Positions 9,563-18,158 of a stretch of DNA of 48,715 bases are shown piece by piece. The notes beneath the pieces are model-generated. The model was not told the origin of the DNA, did not search any database, and saw only the letters and a list, made by a program, of their open reading frames with translations. Each line of letters starts with the position of its first letter. Positions within the stretch are counted from its first letter, which is position 1. Made by a program: the position numbers and the translations under genes. Origin of the DNA: Treponema sp. (GTDB lineage Bacteria > Spirochaetota > Spirochaetia > Treponematales > Treponemataceae); NCBI GenBank assembly GCA_024402505.1, contig JAKSTP010000020.1, positions 1-48,715 of the forward strand. Reading direction: 5' to 3'.

Positions 9563-9694
9563 AAAAATACTACCAGTCAGCCAGTGGCTGTCGAAAACTG
9601 CTAGATATCGTCGCTACGCGCGTAGGCCGGCAAGGAAACTATGTTCCGGCCTACGAGCGTTTTTCGCAGCCTCTGTCTTCCTTCCCGTATTTTC
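9563..9694 (+). repeat. 131-bp structured dispersed repeat, copy A
   Basis: A non-coding element bounded by GAAAATAC-like and GTATTTTC termini (8-bp inverted repeat). It contains an inner perfect stem CGTAGGCCGG/CCGGCCTACG around the loop CAAGGAAACTATGTT, and a middle stem in which GGCTG and CGAAAA pair with TTTTCG and CAGCC. Copy B lies inverted at 21170-21300. Together with the 102-bp palindrome it fills most of the 498-bp gene-free gap 9250-9747. I see no gene in the remainder. Confidence 0.85.
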
Positions 9695-9747
9695 CATGGC
9701 AACGAACTTCCAAAGCGTCCCACTTTTTAGTGCACGCAATAGACTAG

Positions 9748-11280
9748 TTAGCCGATTAATTTACTGCGGTCCAGTTTGTCAAAACCTTCTGTAAGTTCTG
9801 CAGCAATTTTTTTCAGTTTTTCAAGGTCGCCTTTGCGTTCGGCTTCAATGTTCAGAGGCATTACCGGGTCGTGGAGAGAAAGTCTTAAGAGGATCCATCC
9901 CTGGGCATCTTCTCCTTTGAAAGAAAGGCGAACACCTTCGTAACTCTGTGGAATTGTGTAGCCTTTTGCTTCGGCACGTTTTTTGAATTCAGCAAGTACA
10001 TCTTTTCCGTAGGCTTTGAATTCTTCTGTGTTGATCTTAAAGCGGTATTCCCCTTCTTCTACCAGTGGAGGCAGTTTTTCAATGAGGCTGTCCAGTTTTT
10101 TACCTTCTTTGTTGGCGTTGGCAAGAGCAATTACCATTTTTACTGCCAGATAAGCACCGTCATCAAGGAAGTAGTTTTCTTTGAGAGCACCGTGTCCGGA
10201 AGTTTCCATAGCAAGAGGACTGTTTTCACCATTGGCATTCAGTTCTTTCTGCTTGTTGATTACGTTTTTGTAGCCGCGCATGTAGCACAGGTGTTTAAGT
10301 CCAAGAACGTCCTGCAGGAAGTAAGTAAGACGGTCACTTGTTACTGAGTCTGTAATGATTGTGCTGCCTGGGTTTGTTGGAGCAAGAATAGCTGCAATCA
10401 TGGCAATGATGCTGTCACGGTTTACTTCACTTCCGTCGCTCAAAACGGCACTCATGCGGTCAACGTCTGTATCAAAAATAAGTCCAAGGTCTGCTTTGTT
10501 TTCAAGAACTGCCTCACGGATAGCTTCCATGGCTTCTTTGTTTTCCGGGTTTGGAATATGATTTGGGAACATTCCGTCTGGTTCCAGGAACTGGCTTCCT
10601 TCTGTATTTGCTCCAAGTGGCTGAAGGATTTTGTCTACGAAGAAACCAGAAGCACCGTTTCCACTGTCTACAACAATGTGAAGCCCTGCAAGAGGTTTTT
10701 CTACTCCCCCAAGAGCATTACGGATGGTCTTACAAAGGTGATCTGCGTAAACAGAAATCAGATCGAATTTTGGAAGATTGTTTGATTCTTCCAGTTTTCC
10801 ATCAAGGATGGCATCTGCTTCGTCATCACTGATTTCGGCAGCAATTTCCAGGATTTCTGTAATATCGTCGTGTTCAAGACCACCGTCAGCATTGAAAAAT
10901 TTGATTCCGTTTCGGTTGAAAGGAAGGTGGCTTGCTGTGATCATGGCAGAACCATCAAATTTTGTCTGATCAAATACAATGCTCATGAACATGGCAGGAG
11001 TTGTAGCCATTTCACAGCGGGTTACTTTTGCACCACCAGCCAGGAAACCACAGCTCAATGCATTCAAAAGTGAAGGACCTGTTACACGTGAATCACGGCC
11101 TACACCAATTTTAAGATCTTCGGCTTTTTTTCCAGTTTTTTTGGCAAACCAGATTACAAAAGCTTTACCAATTTTAGCTGCATCATTACAGGTGAGATTT
11201 ACTTTTTCACCTTCAACGCCTTCAATGGCAATACCGCGAACATCACTTCCGTTCTGCAGTTTCAAAATATCTTTAGACAT
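9748..11280 (-). CDS. Phosphomannomutase/phosphoglucomutase
   Basis: A 510-aa alpha-D-phosphohexomutase interconverting hexose 1- and 6-phosphates for cell-envelope sugar nucleotides and glycolysis. It has the phosphoserine loop ITASHLPFNRNG near residue 114, the magnesium site DTDVDR near 270, and the sugar-specificity loop METSGHGA near 357. The C-terminal phosphate-binding region (YEGVRLSFKGEDAQGWILLRLSLHDP) is intact. I start it at the ATG at 11280, which has a GAGG Shine-Dalgarno, not at the upstream ATG, which would add 12 unlikely residues. Glucose versus mannose preference cannot be read from sequence alone. Confidence 0.88.
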   Translation of the reverse strand: MSKDILKLQNGSDVRGIAIEGVEGEKVNLTCNDAAKIGKAFVIWFAKKTGKKAEDLKIGVGRDSRVTGPSLLNALSCGFLAGGAKVTRCEMATTPAMFMSIVFDQTKFDGSAMITASHLPFNRNGIKFFNADGGLEHDDITEILEIAAEISDDEADAILDGKLEESNNLPKFDLISVYADHLCKTIRNALGGVEKPLAGLHIVVDSGNGASGFFVDKILQPLGANTEGSQFLEPDGMFPNHIPNPENKEAMEAIREAVLENKADLGLIFDTDVDRMSAVLSDGSEVNRDSIIAMIAAILAPTNPGSTIITDSVTSDRLTYFLQDVLGLKHLCYMRGYKNVINKQKELNANGENSPLAMETSGHGALKENYFLDDGAYLAVKMVIALANANKEGKKLDSLIEKLPPLVEEGEYRFKINTEEFKAYGKDVLAEFKKRAEAKGYTIPQSYEGVRLSFKGEDAQGWILLRLSLHDPVMPLNIEAERKGDLEKLKKIAAELTEGFDKLDRSKLIG

Positions 11281-11397
11281 AAAAAACCTCGTTTTATGAA
11301 AATGTGCAATTATCATCTTTATTATAGAAGATAACCTTCAAATATGCCATTGAAAAATCCTTGAAAAAAGAAATCCATAATGTTAAAATAATTGGAC

Positions 11398-12888
11398 ATG
11401 TTTGAAGATACAGATAAAAAAGTTGACAAACAGAAAATCAAATCCTCAATCCGATTGTGGCTTCCAATCTCAATCACCACTTATACATTGCCACGCCAAA
11501 TGGAAATGTATATGCAGGATGTCCTTACAGCTTTTCTTTCGGAATGCCAGCAGGATCACATGGCTGCAAACCTGAGCTACTGTCTCAGCGAACTTGTTAC
11601 CAACGCAAAAAAAGCCAACACAAAACGAGTTTACTTTGCCGAAAAAGGACTTGATATCAACAACTACGATGATTACGAACGGGGTATGGAAAACTTCAAA
11701 AGTGATACTCTGGATAACATCGGTTATTATCTGGAACTTCAGAAAAAAGCTGGTCTTTACGTAAGACTGGTTCTTCAGAAATACCGGGATAAAATCAAGA
11801 TTGAAGTTCACAACAATGTAGAGCTTACTGTTTTTGAATACAAACGAATCCACGACAAACTGGCCCGGGCTCAGAAATACCGTTCCGTAGATGAAGTGCT
11901 TTCAAAGATTCTGGACAACTCGGAAGGCGCCGGTCTTGGTATTGTTATCATCATTTTGATGCTGGAGAAGATTGGACTTACTGAAGAAAATTACCAGGTT
12001 GTTTGTGAAAACGGTGAAACCATTACCCGCATCATTCTGCCAATCAATAAAGAAACAAACAAATCCATCAATATGCTTTCTGAAGAGCTTATTGATCAGA
12101 CACGCACAATTCCAGTAATGCGGGAAAATCTTACTACAATTCAGCAGCTTATTGCCCAGGAAGATGTTTCCATTCCGCAGATTTCAAAACGCATTTCAAA
12201 AGATGTAAGCTGTACTTTCCTGGCACTTTACTACGTAAATTATATTCTGAAATACCCGTGTATCAGTCTTCCAAAGGCGCTGGAAATAATCGGGCGAAAC
12301 AATCTGGATAAAGTTTATACAGAAGAAAACAGCCTTGTGCGCATTATCAACAGACTGGACGACGAAGAAAATATCTGGCGCCACTCGGCCCGTGTTGCTT
12401 TTTACGCCTTTAATCTGGCACGAAACCTTGCTTCGGAAGACCAGCTTTCTGCCGAAGAAATCTACGTAAAAGGACTTCTTCACGACATTGCCCGTTTAGC
12501 TACAATTGGCACCAGCGATAAATTTGTAGACGGAATGAGTGACTTCTGCAAAGAACACAACATTCCACTTTCGATTTTAACTTCTGTAAATGATGGAATT
12601 AACCACGCATACATGGGAAGCTATCTTACTAAAAAATGGAACTTCCCTGATTCACTTTCTACATGTATTCTGTTTCACCATGATCCAATTTATGCGCCTC
12701 GAGAATCGGCAAAAGACGTAGCCATTGTTTACATTGCCGATATGATGGCCCGTTACATGGAAGGTGCTGTTGATTTCTATCAGATTGACCGCACAATATT
12801 AAAACAGTTCAACATCAACACTGAAGACAAGTTTGCTATTCTGGTAAAAAAAGCCGACGAAGCATTCCAGAAATCTTACGACATTTAG
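11398..12888 (+). CDS. HATPase-HDOD signalling protein
   Basis: A 496-aa cytoplasmic protein joining two regulatory folds. Residues ~60-220 resemble a histidine-kinase-type ATPase: an N-box-like SELVTNAKKAN at ~65-75 and a G-box-like EGAGLGIVIIILMLEKIGL at ~176. No phosphoacceptor histidine domain is visible. Residues ~235-490 form an HDOD domain with WRHSARVAFYA and a retained HD pair in GLLHDIARL near 362. HDOD proteins regulate signalling and motility in many bacteria. Start is the ATG at 11398; the in-frame TTG at 11392 has no better Shine-Dalgarno. It is monocistronic, ending in two hairpins. Confidence 0.75.
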   Translation: MFEDTDKKVDKQKIKSSIRLWLPISITTYTLPRQMEMYMQDVLTAFLSECQQDHMAANLSYCLSELVTNAKKANTKRVYFAEKGLDINNYDDYERGMENFKSDTLDNIGYYLELQKKAGLYVRLVLQKYRDKIKIEVHNNVELTVFEYKRIHDKLARAQKYRSVDEVLSKILDNSEGAGLGIVIIILMLEKIGLTEENYQVVCENGETITRIILPINKETNKSINMLSEELIDQTRTIPVMRENLTTIQQLIAQEDVSIPQISKRISKDVSCTFLALYYVNYILKYPCISLPKALEIIGRNNLDKVYTEENSLVRIINRLDDEENIWRHSARVAFYAFNLARNLASEDQLSAEEIYVKGLLHDIARLATIGTSDKFVDGMSDFCKEHNIPLSILTSVNDGINHAYMGSYLTKKWNFPDSLSTCILFHHDPIYAPRESAKDVAIVYIADMMARYMEGAVDFYQIDRTILKQFNINTEDKFAILVKKADEAFQKSYDI

Positions 12889-12901
12889 AGGATAAAAGGA
12901 G

Positions 12902-12919
12902 AACTTCCTGGCGGAAGTT
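12902..12919 (+). terminator. First hairpin after the HDOD gene
   Basis: AACTTCC, loop TGGC, GGAAGTT, followed by TTC: a 7-bp perfect stem 14 bp after the stop codon. It is the first of two tandem hairpins in the convergent gap with the UPF0210 gene. Confidence 0.5.
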
Positions 12920-12943
12920 TTCTGTCTGCGCTACGCTGTCACA

Positions 12944-12967
12944 AACAGCCATTCAGGCTGTTTTTTA
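12944..12967 (+). terminator. Rho-independent terminator after the HDOD gene
   Basis: AACAGCC, loop ATTCA, GGCTGTT, followed by TTTTTA: a classical stem and U tract reading plus. It overlaps nothing coding; the convergent UPF0210 stop begins at 12973. Confidence 0.75.
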
Positions 12968-12972
12968 TCAAA

Positions 12973-14334
12973 TTAATTTCTGAAGCTGTGGATTGGGGCT
13001 GGGATTCTTCCGCCTCGGTTGATGAAATCTGCACATCCGAACTTGCTTACCGGCATACAAGGCATTCCACCCAAAAGTCCACCGAATTCAACCCATTCCC
13101 CTTCTTTCTTTCCAGGGGCCGGAATAATGCGGACAGCTGTTGTTTTTGAGTTTACCATACCAATGGCAAATTCGTCGGCCATAATTCCAGAAATGGTTGT
13201 GGCCGGTGTATCGCCAGGGATTGCAATCATATCAAGACCAACTGAACAAACTGTAGTCATGGCTTCCAGTTTTTCAAGACAGATGGATCCTGTATTTACG
13301 GCGTTGATCATACCTTCGTCTTCGGAAACAGGGATGAATGCACCTGAAAGTCCGCCTACGCTTGTTGAAGCCATTACACCGCCTTTTTTTACCATATCTG
13401 TAAGCATTGCAAGGGCAGCTGTTGTACCTGGAGCACCACATCCATCAATACCCATTTCTTCAATAATGCGGGCAACTGAGTCACCAACTTCAGGTGTAGG
13501 AGCAAGAGAAAGGTCAAGAATACCAAAGTTTGTGTTCAGGCGGCGGGCAGCTTCTGTACCAACCATCTGACCAACGCGGGTAATTTTGAAGGCCATTTTT
13601 TTGATTCCGTCGGCCAGTTCGTTGATAGGTTTTCCTTTGTATTCACGGGCAGCGGCAAGAATTACACCAGGACCAGAAACACCAACGTTGATTACTGTGT
13701 CGGCTTCTCCAGGACCATGGAAAGCACCTGCCATGAAAGGATTGTCTTCAGGAGCGTTACAGAATACTACAAGTTTTGCACAGCCGTTTACTTCACGGTC
13801 TTTTGAAACTTCTGCTGTCTGTTTAATCACTTCACCCATGATTTTTACAGCGTCCATGTTGATTCCGGATTTTGTAGATCCAACGTTTACACTTGAACAA
13901 ACATTGTTAGTTACGGCCAGAGCTTCTGGAATTGAATTCATAAGGATGCGGTCTGCAGGAGTAATGCCTTTCTGAACAAGGGCACTGAATCCACCAAGGA
14001 AGTTTACGCCAAGTTCTTTAGCACAGCGGTCCAAAGTTTTTGCATATTCAACGTAACTTGTGGCATTTGAAGCACCTGCAACAAGGGCAATAGGAGTAAC
14101 CGAGATTCGTTTATTGATGATAGGTACACCGAATTCTTTTTCAATGTCCTGGCCAACTTTTACCAGGTTTCCGGCTTTGTTCATAATTTTGTCGTAGATT
14201 TTATCGCAGGAACGTTTCATATCAGAATCTGCACAATCCAAAAGGGAGATTCCCATGGTAATACAGCGCACATCAAGTTTCTGGCGCATGAACATGTTTA
14301 CTGTTTCCTGAATTTCAACCGGTGAAAAAATCAT
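12973..14334 (-). CDS. UPF0210/PFL-family protein
   Basis: A 453-aa cytoplasmic protein of the UPF0210 (DUF711) family. The family is structurally related to glycyl-radical-enzyme folds but its reaction is unestablished. Family-like stretches are [19 protein letters not shown] at the N-terminus, [35 protein letters not shown] and [20 protein letters not shown] segments ([13 protein letters not shown] near the end). In many genomes a small ACT-domain UPF0237 gene precedes it; none is visible here. The ATG at 14334 has an AGGAG Shine-Dalgarno. It lies 72 bp downstream of purN on the same strand. Confidence 0.88.
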   Translation of the reverse strand: MIFSPVEIQETVNMFMRQKLDVRCITMGISLLDCADSDMKRSCDKIYDKIMNKAGNLVKVGQDIEKEFGVPIINKRISVTPIALVAGASNATSYVEYAKTLDRCAKELGVNFLGGFSALVQKGITPADRILMNSIPEALAVTNNVCSSVNVGSTKSGINMDAVKIMGEVIKQTAEVSKDREVNGCAKLVVFCNAPEDNPFMAGAFHGPGEADTVINVGVSGPGVILAAAREYKGKPINELADGIKKMAFKITRVGQMVGTEAARRLNTNFGILDLSLAPTPEVGDSVARIIEEMGIDGCGAPGTTAALAMLTDMVKKGGVMASTSVGGLSGAFIPVSEDEGMINAVNTGSICLEKLEAMTTVCSVGLDMIAIPGDTPATTISGIMADEFAIGMVNSKTTAVRIIPAPGKKEGEWVEFGGLLGGMPCMPVSKFGCADFINRGGRIPAPIHSFRN

Positions 14335-14406
14335 AAAAGGTGACTCCTAAAAAAATGATGGACTTATTTTATCAAAAATAACGAGTTTAGTCATTAAAGG
14401 CAGATT

Positions 14407-15030
14407 TTACTGGCTTACCAGCATGCAGGTACCTTCAACAATGGCCTTGTGTTCTTCCGGAGCAATTCGGGCATAAAGGGTATCCGGTGTATCACCTGGA
14501 AGAACTGGCACTTTTTTCTGAATAAGGATTTTTCCACTGTCACAGCCTGAATCAACAAGGTGGATTGTACAACCACTTTCTTTTTCACCAGCGGCAAGAA
14601 CAGCTTCGTGAACGTGATGTCCCCACATGCCTACTCCGCCGAATTTTGGAAGAAGAGCCGGGTGCAGGTTCAGAATCTTTCCTTCGTATTCTTTTACAAT
14701 GTCCCCGGCAAGAACTGTAAGCCAGCCTGCCTGAATAATGGCATAGGCACCTTCAGCGCGGCAGATTTCAAGAACCTTGTTTGAAACGGCAGTTCGTTTT
14801 TCATCCCGGGTAGCAGCCTGAGCCACTTCTTTTCCCATTACAGCATAAGGAGATGTAATGTAGCTTTTGATTCCAGCATTTGCGGCCCGTTCCAGGGCGT
14901 AAGCATCTTTGTGGTCAGAAATAACAGCGGCAATATGGTAAGGGCAGTCAGCATTTTCCTTTTCAAAATCAATAAGAGCCTGAAAGTTTGTTCCCCCTCC
15001 AGAAACCAAAACAACAATATTCTTTTTCAT
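14407..15030 (-). CDS. purN: Phosphoribosylglycinamide formyltransferase 1
   Basis: A 207-aa folate-dependent GAR transformylase for the third purine step. It has the N-terminal phosphate-binding VLVSGGGTNFQAL, the catalytic Asn and His in ILNLHPALLPKF near residues 119-122, and the acidic loop HLVDSGCDSG near 157-166. A WGHHVHEAV helix replaces the more usual GxxAxxxAL spacing but keeps the H. Length is normal. Together with the AICAR transformylase at 8077 it shows folate-dependent purine synthesis, although the two genes are not adjacent. A strong GGAGG lies upstream of the ATG at 15030. Confidence 0.92.
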   Translation of the reverse strand: MKKNIVVLVSGGGTNFQALIDFEKENADCPYHIAAVISDHKDAYALERAANAGIKSYITSPYAVMGKEVAQAATRDEKRTAVSNKVLEICRAEGAYAIIQAGWLTVLAGDIVKEYEGKILNLHPALLPKFGGVGMWGHHVHEAVLAAGEKESGCTIHLVDSGCDSGKILIQKKVPVLPGDTPDTLYARIAPEEHKAIVEGTCMLVSQ

Positions 15031-15062
15031 AAAAAATAAAACCTCCTAGTCTTCCCCATCCA

Positions 15063-15120
15063 CTATTCATTATTCACTATTCACTATTCATTTGAAATTG
15101 TGCTTCGCACAATTTCAAAT
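15063..15120. repeat. Heptamer array plus 14-bp palindrome at an ABC gene end
   Basis: Four CTATTCA/TTATTCA units (15063-15090) abut a perfect 14-bp inverted repeat, ATTTGAAATTGTGC (15090-15103) and GCACAATTTCAAAT (15107-15120), with a TTC loop. Both lie in or just after the last codons of the ABC gene. The palindrome encodes most of the C-terminal tail (KLCEAQFQM), and the TAG stop is the edge of a heptamer. On the minus strand the palindrome may also act in termination, but no U tract follows. Confidence 0.8.
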
Positions 15121-16819
15121 AAATTCCGCCTTTTTCCAGCAGTTCTTCGTGAGTCCCGTTTTCTGCAATGCCTTTTTCATCAACTACTGCAATGTGATGG
15201 GCATTTTTTATCGTAGAAAGCCTGTGGGCAATTACAATAGTTGTGCGCCCTTTGGAAAGCTCATCAAAAGCATGCTGAATTTTTATTTCCGTTGCAGTAT
15301 CCAAAGCTGAAGTAGCCTCATCCAGAATAAGGATTGGGGGATTCTTCAAAAAGCACCGGGCAATGGAAACCCGCTGTTTCTGTCCACCTGAAAGCTTGAT
15401 TCCCCGCTCCCCTACCAGTGTATCATATCCCTGAGGCATTTTCATAATGTCCTCGTGGATTTCGGCACGGCGAGCTGCTTCTTCAATTTCTTCCTGAGTG
15501 GCTCCCGGTTTTCCGTAAGCAATATTTTCACCAACTGTGCCTGCAAAAAGGAAAACATCCTGCTGAACAATACCAATCTGTTTTCGAAGGGAACTCTGCC
15601 GAATCTTTCTGATATCAATGCCGTCTAAAAGGATGCGGCCCCCTGTGATTTCGTAAAAACGTGGAAGAAGATTGCAGATGGTTGTTTTTCCGCCCCCTGA
15701 ACTTCCTACAAGAGCCTGTTTTTCGCCGGCGGCAATATTCAGGTTCACATTTGTAAGCACCGGATAATCTGCAGTATATGAAAAATCCACATTTTCAAAA
15801 GTGATGTTTCCACGGGCGCTTAAAATATCCAGGGCATTTTCATCATCTTTTATAGGATTTTCAAGTCTCATAACTTCAACAAAACGATTGAAACCAGCCA
15901 TGCCCTGAGTGTAGGACTCCACAAAGAAAGAAAGTTTTCTGATAGGAACACCAAAAGCGGCCACAAAAAGGTTTGCGGCAACAAGATCTGCAATGTTCAT
16001 CTTTCCTTTCATGATGAAAAAACCACCTGCGGCCAGCACCAGAAGACTCATCAGGTTTCCGGCATATTCTACGCTAGACATAAAATCGGCCATGTACTTA
16101 AAACGGCTCTGCTTTGCCTTAATAAAACGCTGATTGTTGTATGCAAAACGGCGGGTTTCGTAATCTTCATTGGTAAAAACCTTGGTTACCCTTATGCCCG
16201 AAATGCTTGATTCAATAGCCGAGTTAATTTCAGCGGTGGTTTCTTTTACTTTTTTTGAAGTACTCATAAGCTTTTTACGGCTTTTAAGCACCAGAAGAAT
16301 ATTTACAGGAAGGAAAACAAGACACATTACGGCCAGTTCCCATCGAATATCGAACATAAGCACACAGGAACCTAAAAGTGTAATCACCGAAACCCAAACG
16401 TCCTCTGGTCCGTGGTGGGCAAGTTCCGTAATATCAAAAAGATCGGTAGTTACGCGGCTCATAAGCTGACCGGTTCGGTTCTTGTCAAAATAGGCAAAGT
16501 TCATGGATTCAAGTTTTTTGAAAACATCCATGCGCATCTGAGCTTCAACGTAGTTTCCAAACTGGTGTCCCCAGTAAGCTATAAACCAGTTACAAAGCTT
16601 TCGAAGACTAAAACCCAGAAATAAGGCAGCAATCAAAATGGCAAAAATCTTAAGGTTGCCGTTGGGAATCAGTTCGTTGATGGCCCAGCGGGTAAGCATT
16701 GGAAAAACGATATCGATAAGTGCCAAAACAGTAGCACAAATCATGTCCCCAACAAAAAGCAAAAGATGAGGCCTGTAATAGGAGAGAAAAATCTTAAGTG
16801 ATGATTTCGAATAATCCAT
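15077..16819 (-). CDS. ABC exporter, fused membrane and ATPase half-transporter
   Basis: A 580-aa half-transporter of the MdlB/MsbA type, probably working as a dimer in the inner membrane. Six membrane helices cover about residues 1-310. The ATPase has Walker A GSSGGGKTT near 376, signature LSGGQKQR near 475, Walker B ILILDEATSALD near 496 and the switch histidine in IAHRLST near 534. The substrate (lipid, drug or peptide) is not readable. The rsgA stop and this ATG overlap as TGATG (16821-16817), so translation is coupled; a GTG four codons upstream is less likely. The last ~10 residues come from a palindrome and a heptamer repeat. Confidence 0.9.
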   Translation of the reverse strand: MDYSKSSLKIFLSYYRPHLLLFVGDMICATVLALIDIVFPMLTRWAINELIPNGNLKIFAILIAALFLGFSLRKLCNWFIAYWGHQFGNYVEAQMRMDVFKKLESMNFAYFDKNRTGQLMSRVTTDLFDITELAHHGPEDVWVSVITLLGSCVLMFDIRWELAVMCLVFLPVNILLVLKSRKKLMSTSKKVKETTAEINSAIESSISGIRVTKVFTNEDYETRRFAYNNQRFIKAKQSRFKYMADFMSSVEYAGNLMSLLVLAAGGFFIMKGKMNIADLVAANLFVAAFGVPIRKLSFFVESYTQGMAGFNRFVEVMRLENPIKDDENALDILSARGNITFENVDFSYTADYPVLTNVNLNIAAGEKQALVGSSGGGKTTICNLLPRFYEITGGRILLDGIDIRKIRQSSLRKQIGIVQQDVFLFAGTVGENIAYGKPGATQEEIEEAARRAEIHEDIMKMPQGYDTLVGERGIKLSGGQKQRVSIARCFLKNPPILILDEATSALDTATEIKIQHAFDELSKGRTTIVIAHRLSTIKNAHHIAVVDEKGIAENGTHEELLEKGGIYLKLCEAQFQMNSE

Positions 16820-17811
16820 CAGTCGGCCCACTTTCCGGTTTCCAGTTCGTAGCGGATACGGTCCCAGGAATCAAAACGTTCTTCGGTGATGTCTCCATTT
16901 TCCAAAGCTTCTTTTACGGCGCAACCAGGTTCTGTATCGTGACGGCAGCTCATGCCAAATTCACACTTTCCAATGTAAGGAGCAATCTCCCGAAAATAGA
17001 AGGCTACATCGCAAGGTTCCACATCATCAAGAACAAAGCGGCGGATACCAGGTGTGTCTACGATGGAAGCCACTTTGCCTTTAATGCCCCCGGTAAGAGT
17101 TTCGTTCAACTGAAGTCGAAGTAAAGTGCCCTTTGTTGTAGTATGAGCACCCCTGCCGTATTTTTTAGAAAGGCTTCCGGTTTTTAAAACGCAGGTATCA
17201 TCAAGAACATTTACAAGGCTGGACTTTCCAACACCACTCTGGCCTACAAAAGCACAGGTTTTATTTTCCAGGAATTCAGCAAAATCGGTCATGCCTTCAC
17301 CAGTTTTGGCCGAAATGCGGAGAACCTTGTAACCAAGATCTTCCCAGATGGAAAGCCGGCGCTCAATATCTTCGAAAAGCGGATCACCTTCTTTCTGCAT
17401 TTCTTCAGCAAGATCGTATTTGTTGCAGACAATTACAGGAGTTATGCCCTGATGTTCAGCCTGAGCCAAAGCACGATCAATAAAACGAGGGCGGAAAGGA
17501 GGACAGTCGGGAGTTGTAACAAGAACAAGAAAATCAAGATTTGATGCAAGGAGCTGGGGACAACGGCCTTTTACATTCCAGCGGAGGAAGGTGTTTTTAC
17601 GGTCAACAAGATCAAGAATCTGGCCTTTTTTGTTGTCCAGTTCATCTGGGTCAAATTCAACCACATCACCAGGGGCAAGAGGATTGTAAAAATCCTTTGA
17701 AGCTTTAAGAACCTTGCCCTTTATGGTGCAGTTACGCTCAATGCCATCTTCACATTCAAGAGTAAAAAGATTATTACTTCCAGCTAAAACTGTTCCTTTC
17801 ATAATCTTCAT
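16819..17811 (-). CDS. rsgA: Small-subunit ribosome assembly GTPase RsgA
   Basis: A 330-aa circularly permuted GTPase that proofreads 30S maturation. An OB-fold N-terminus is followed by motifs in permuted order: G4 NKYDL near residue 128, G1 GQSGVGKSS near 190, a switch region with GRGAHTTT, and G3 DTPGIR near 253. A C-terminal zinc finger (CEFGMSCRHDTEPGC near 282-296) completes the family layout. Two ATGs are possible (17811 and 17802). The second has a weak GAAG upstream; I keep the first. The stop overlaps the ABC exporter start. Confidence 0.93.
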   Translation of the reverse strand: MKIMKGTVLAGSNNLFTLECEDGIERNCTIKGKVLKASKDFYNPLAPGDVVEFDPDELDNKKGQILDLVDRKNTFLRWNVKGRCPQLLASNLDFLVLVTTPDCPPFRPRFIDRALAQAEHQGITPVIVCNKYDLAEEMQKEGDPLFEDIERRLSIWEDLGYKVLRISAKTGEGMTDFAEFLENKTCAFVGQSGVGKSSLVNVLDDTCVLKTGSLSKKYGRGAHTTTKGTLLRLQLNETLTGGIKGKVASIVDTPGIRRFVLDDVEPCDVAFYFREIAPYIGKCEFGMSCRHDTEPGCAVKEALENGDITEERFDSWDRIRYELETGKWAD

Positions 17812-17817
17812 TATATA

Positions 17818-18150
17818 TTATTTCACCCAAAGAATGTAGTCACATTTTCGGAGGGTTTTCATGTACTGACCAAGGCGGTCATAAAGTGGTTCTGCTTTGG
17901 CACCAAATTTCTCTTTAACAAGATCTGCAATTTCCATTACGGAACGCTGGCCGTCTATCTGCTGCCAGATAAAGGAACCGAATTCCTCAAGGGCAATATA
18001 CGAGATTTTTGGCTGACGAAAAAGAACCTGGGCCACACGATTGTAGAATCCCCGGTTCTTCACTTCCAGAGTCACAATCCCCTTTTTATCCACAGTAAAT
18101 GGAACAAGAGAATTGTGCTTTGGAATAAAATCCAATAAGTTAGCCTGCAT
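17818..18150 (-). CDS. PqqD-like peptide-chaperone-fold protein
   Basis: A 110-aa protein resembling the PqqD family: a short strand-rich N-terminus, then IALEEFGSFIWQQIDGQRSVMEIADLVKEKFG, the usual helix-turn pattern ending near the C-terminus. PqqD-like proteins present precursor peptides to radical SAM or other maturases. No such maturase or precursor is nearby, so it may serve another role. It lies 6 bp upstream of rsgA and 8 bp downstream of the OPT transporter, so it is probably in that operon. Confidence 0.7.
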   Translation of the reverse strand: MQANLLDFIPKHNSLVPFTVDKKGIVTLEVKNRGFYNRVAQVLFRQPKISYIALEEFGSFIWQQIDGQRSVMEIADLVKEKFGAKAEPLYDRLGQYMKTLRKCDYILWVK

Positions 18151-18158
18151 TCTGAAAA

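Noticed and set aside
9250..9747. Possible rRNA, tRNA or riboswitch in the gap
   Set aside because: The structure is explained by two repeat families, no tRNA cloverleaf or known riboswitch core was seen, and the downstream start does not adjoin it in the right sense.
13019..13570. 183-codon plus-strand frame opposite the UPF0210 gene
   Set aside because: It is a shadow of the real gene, with a Ser/Pro/Ile-biased composition and no start signal.
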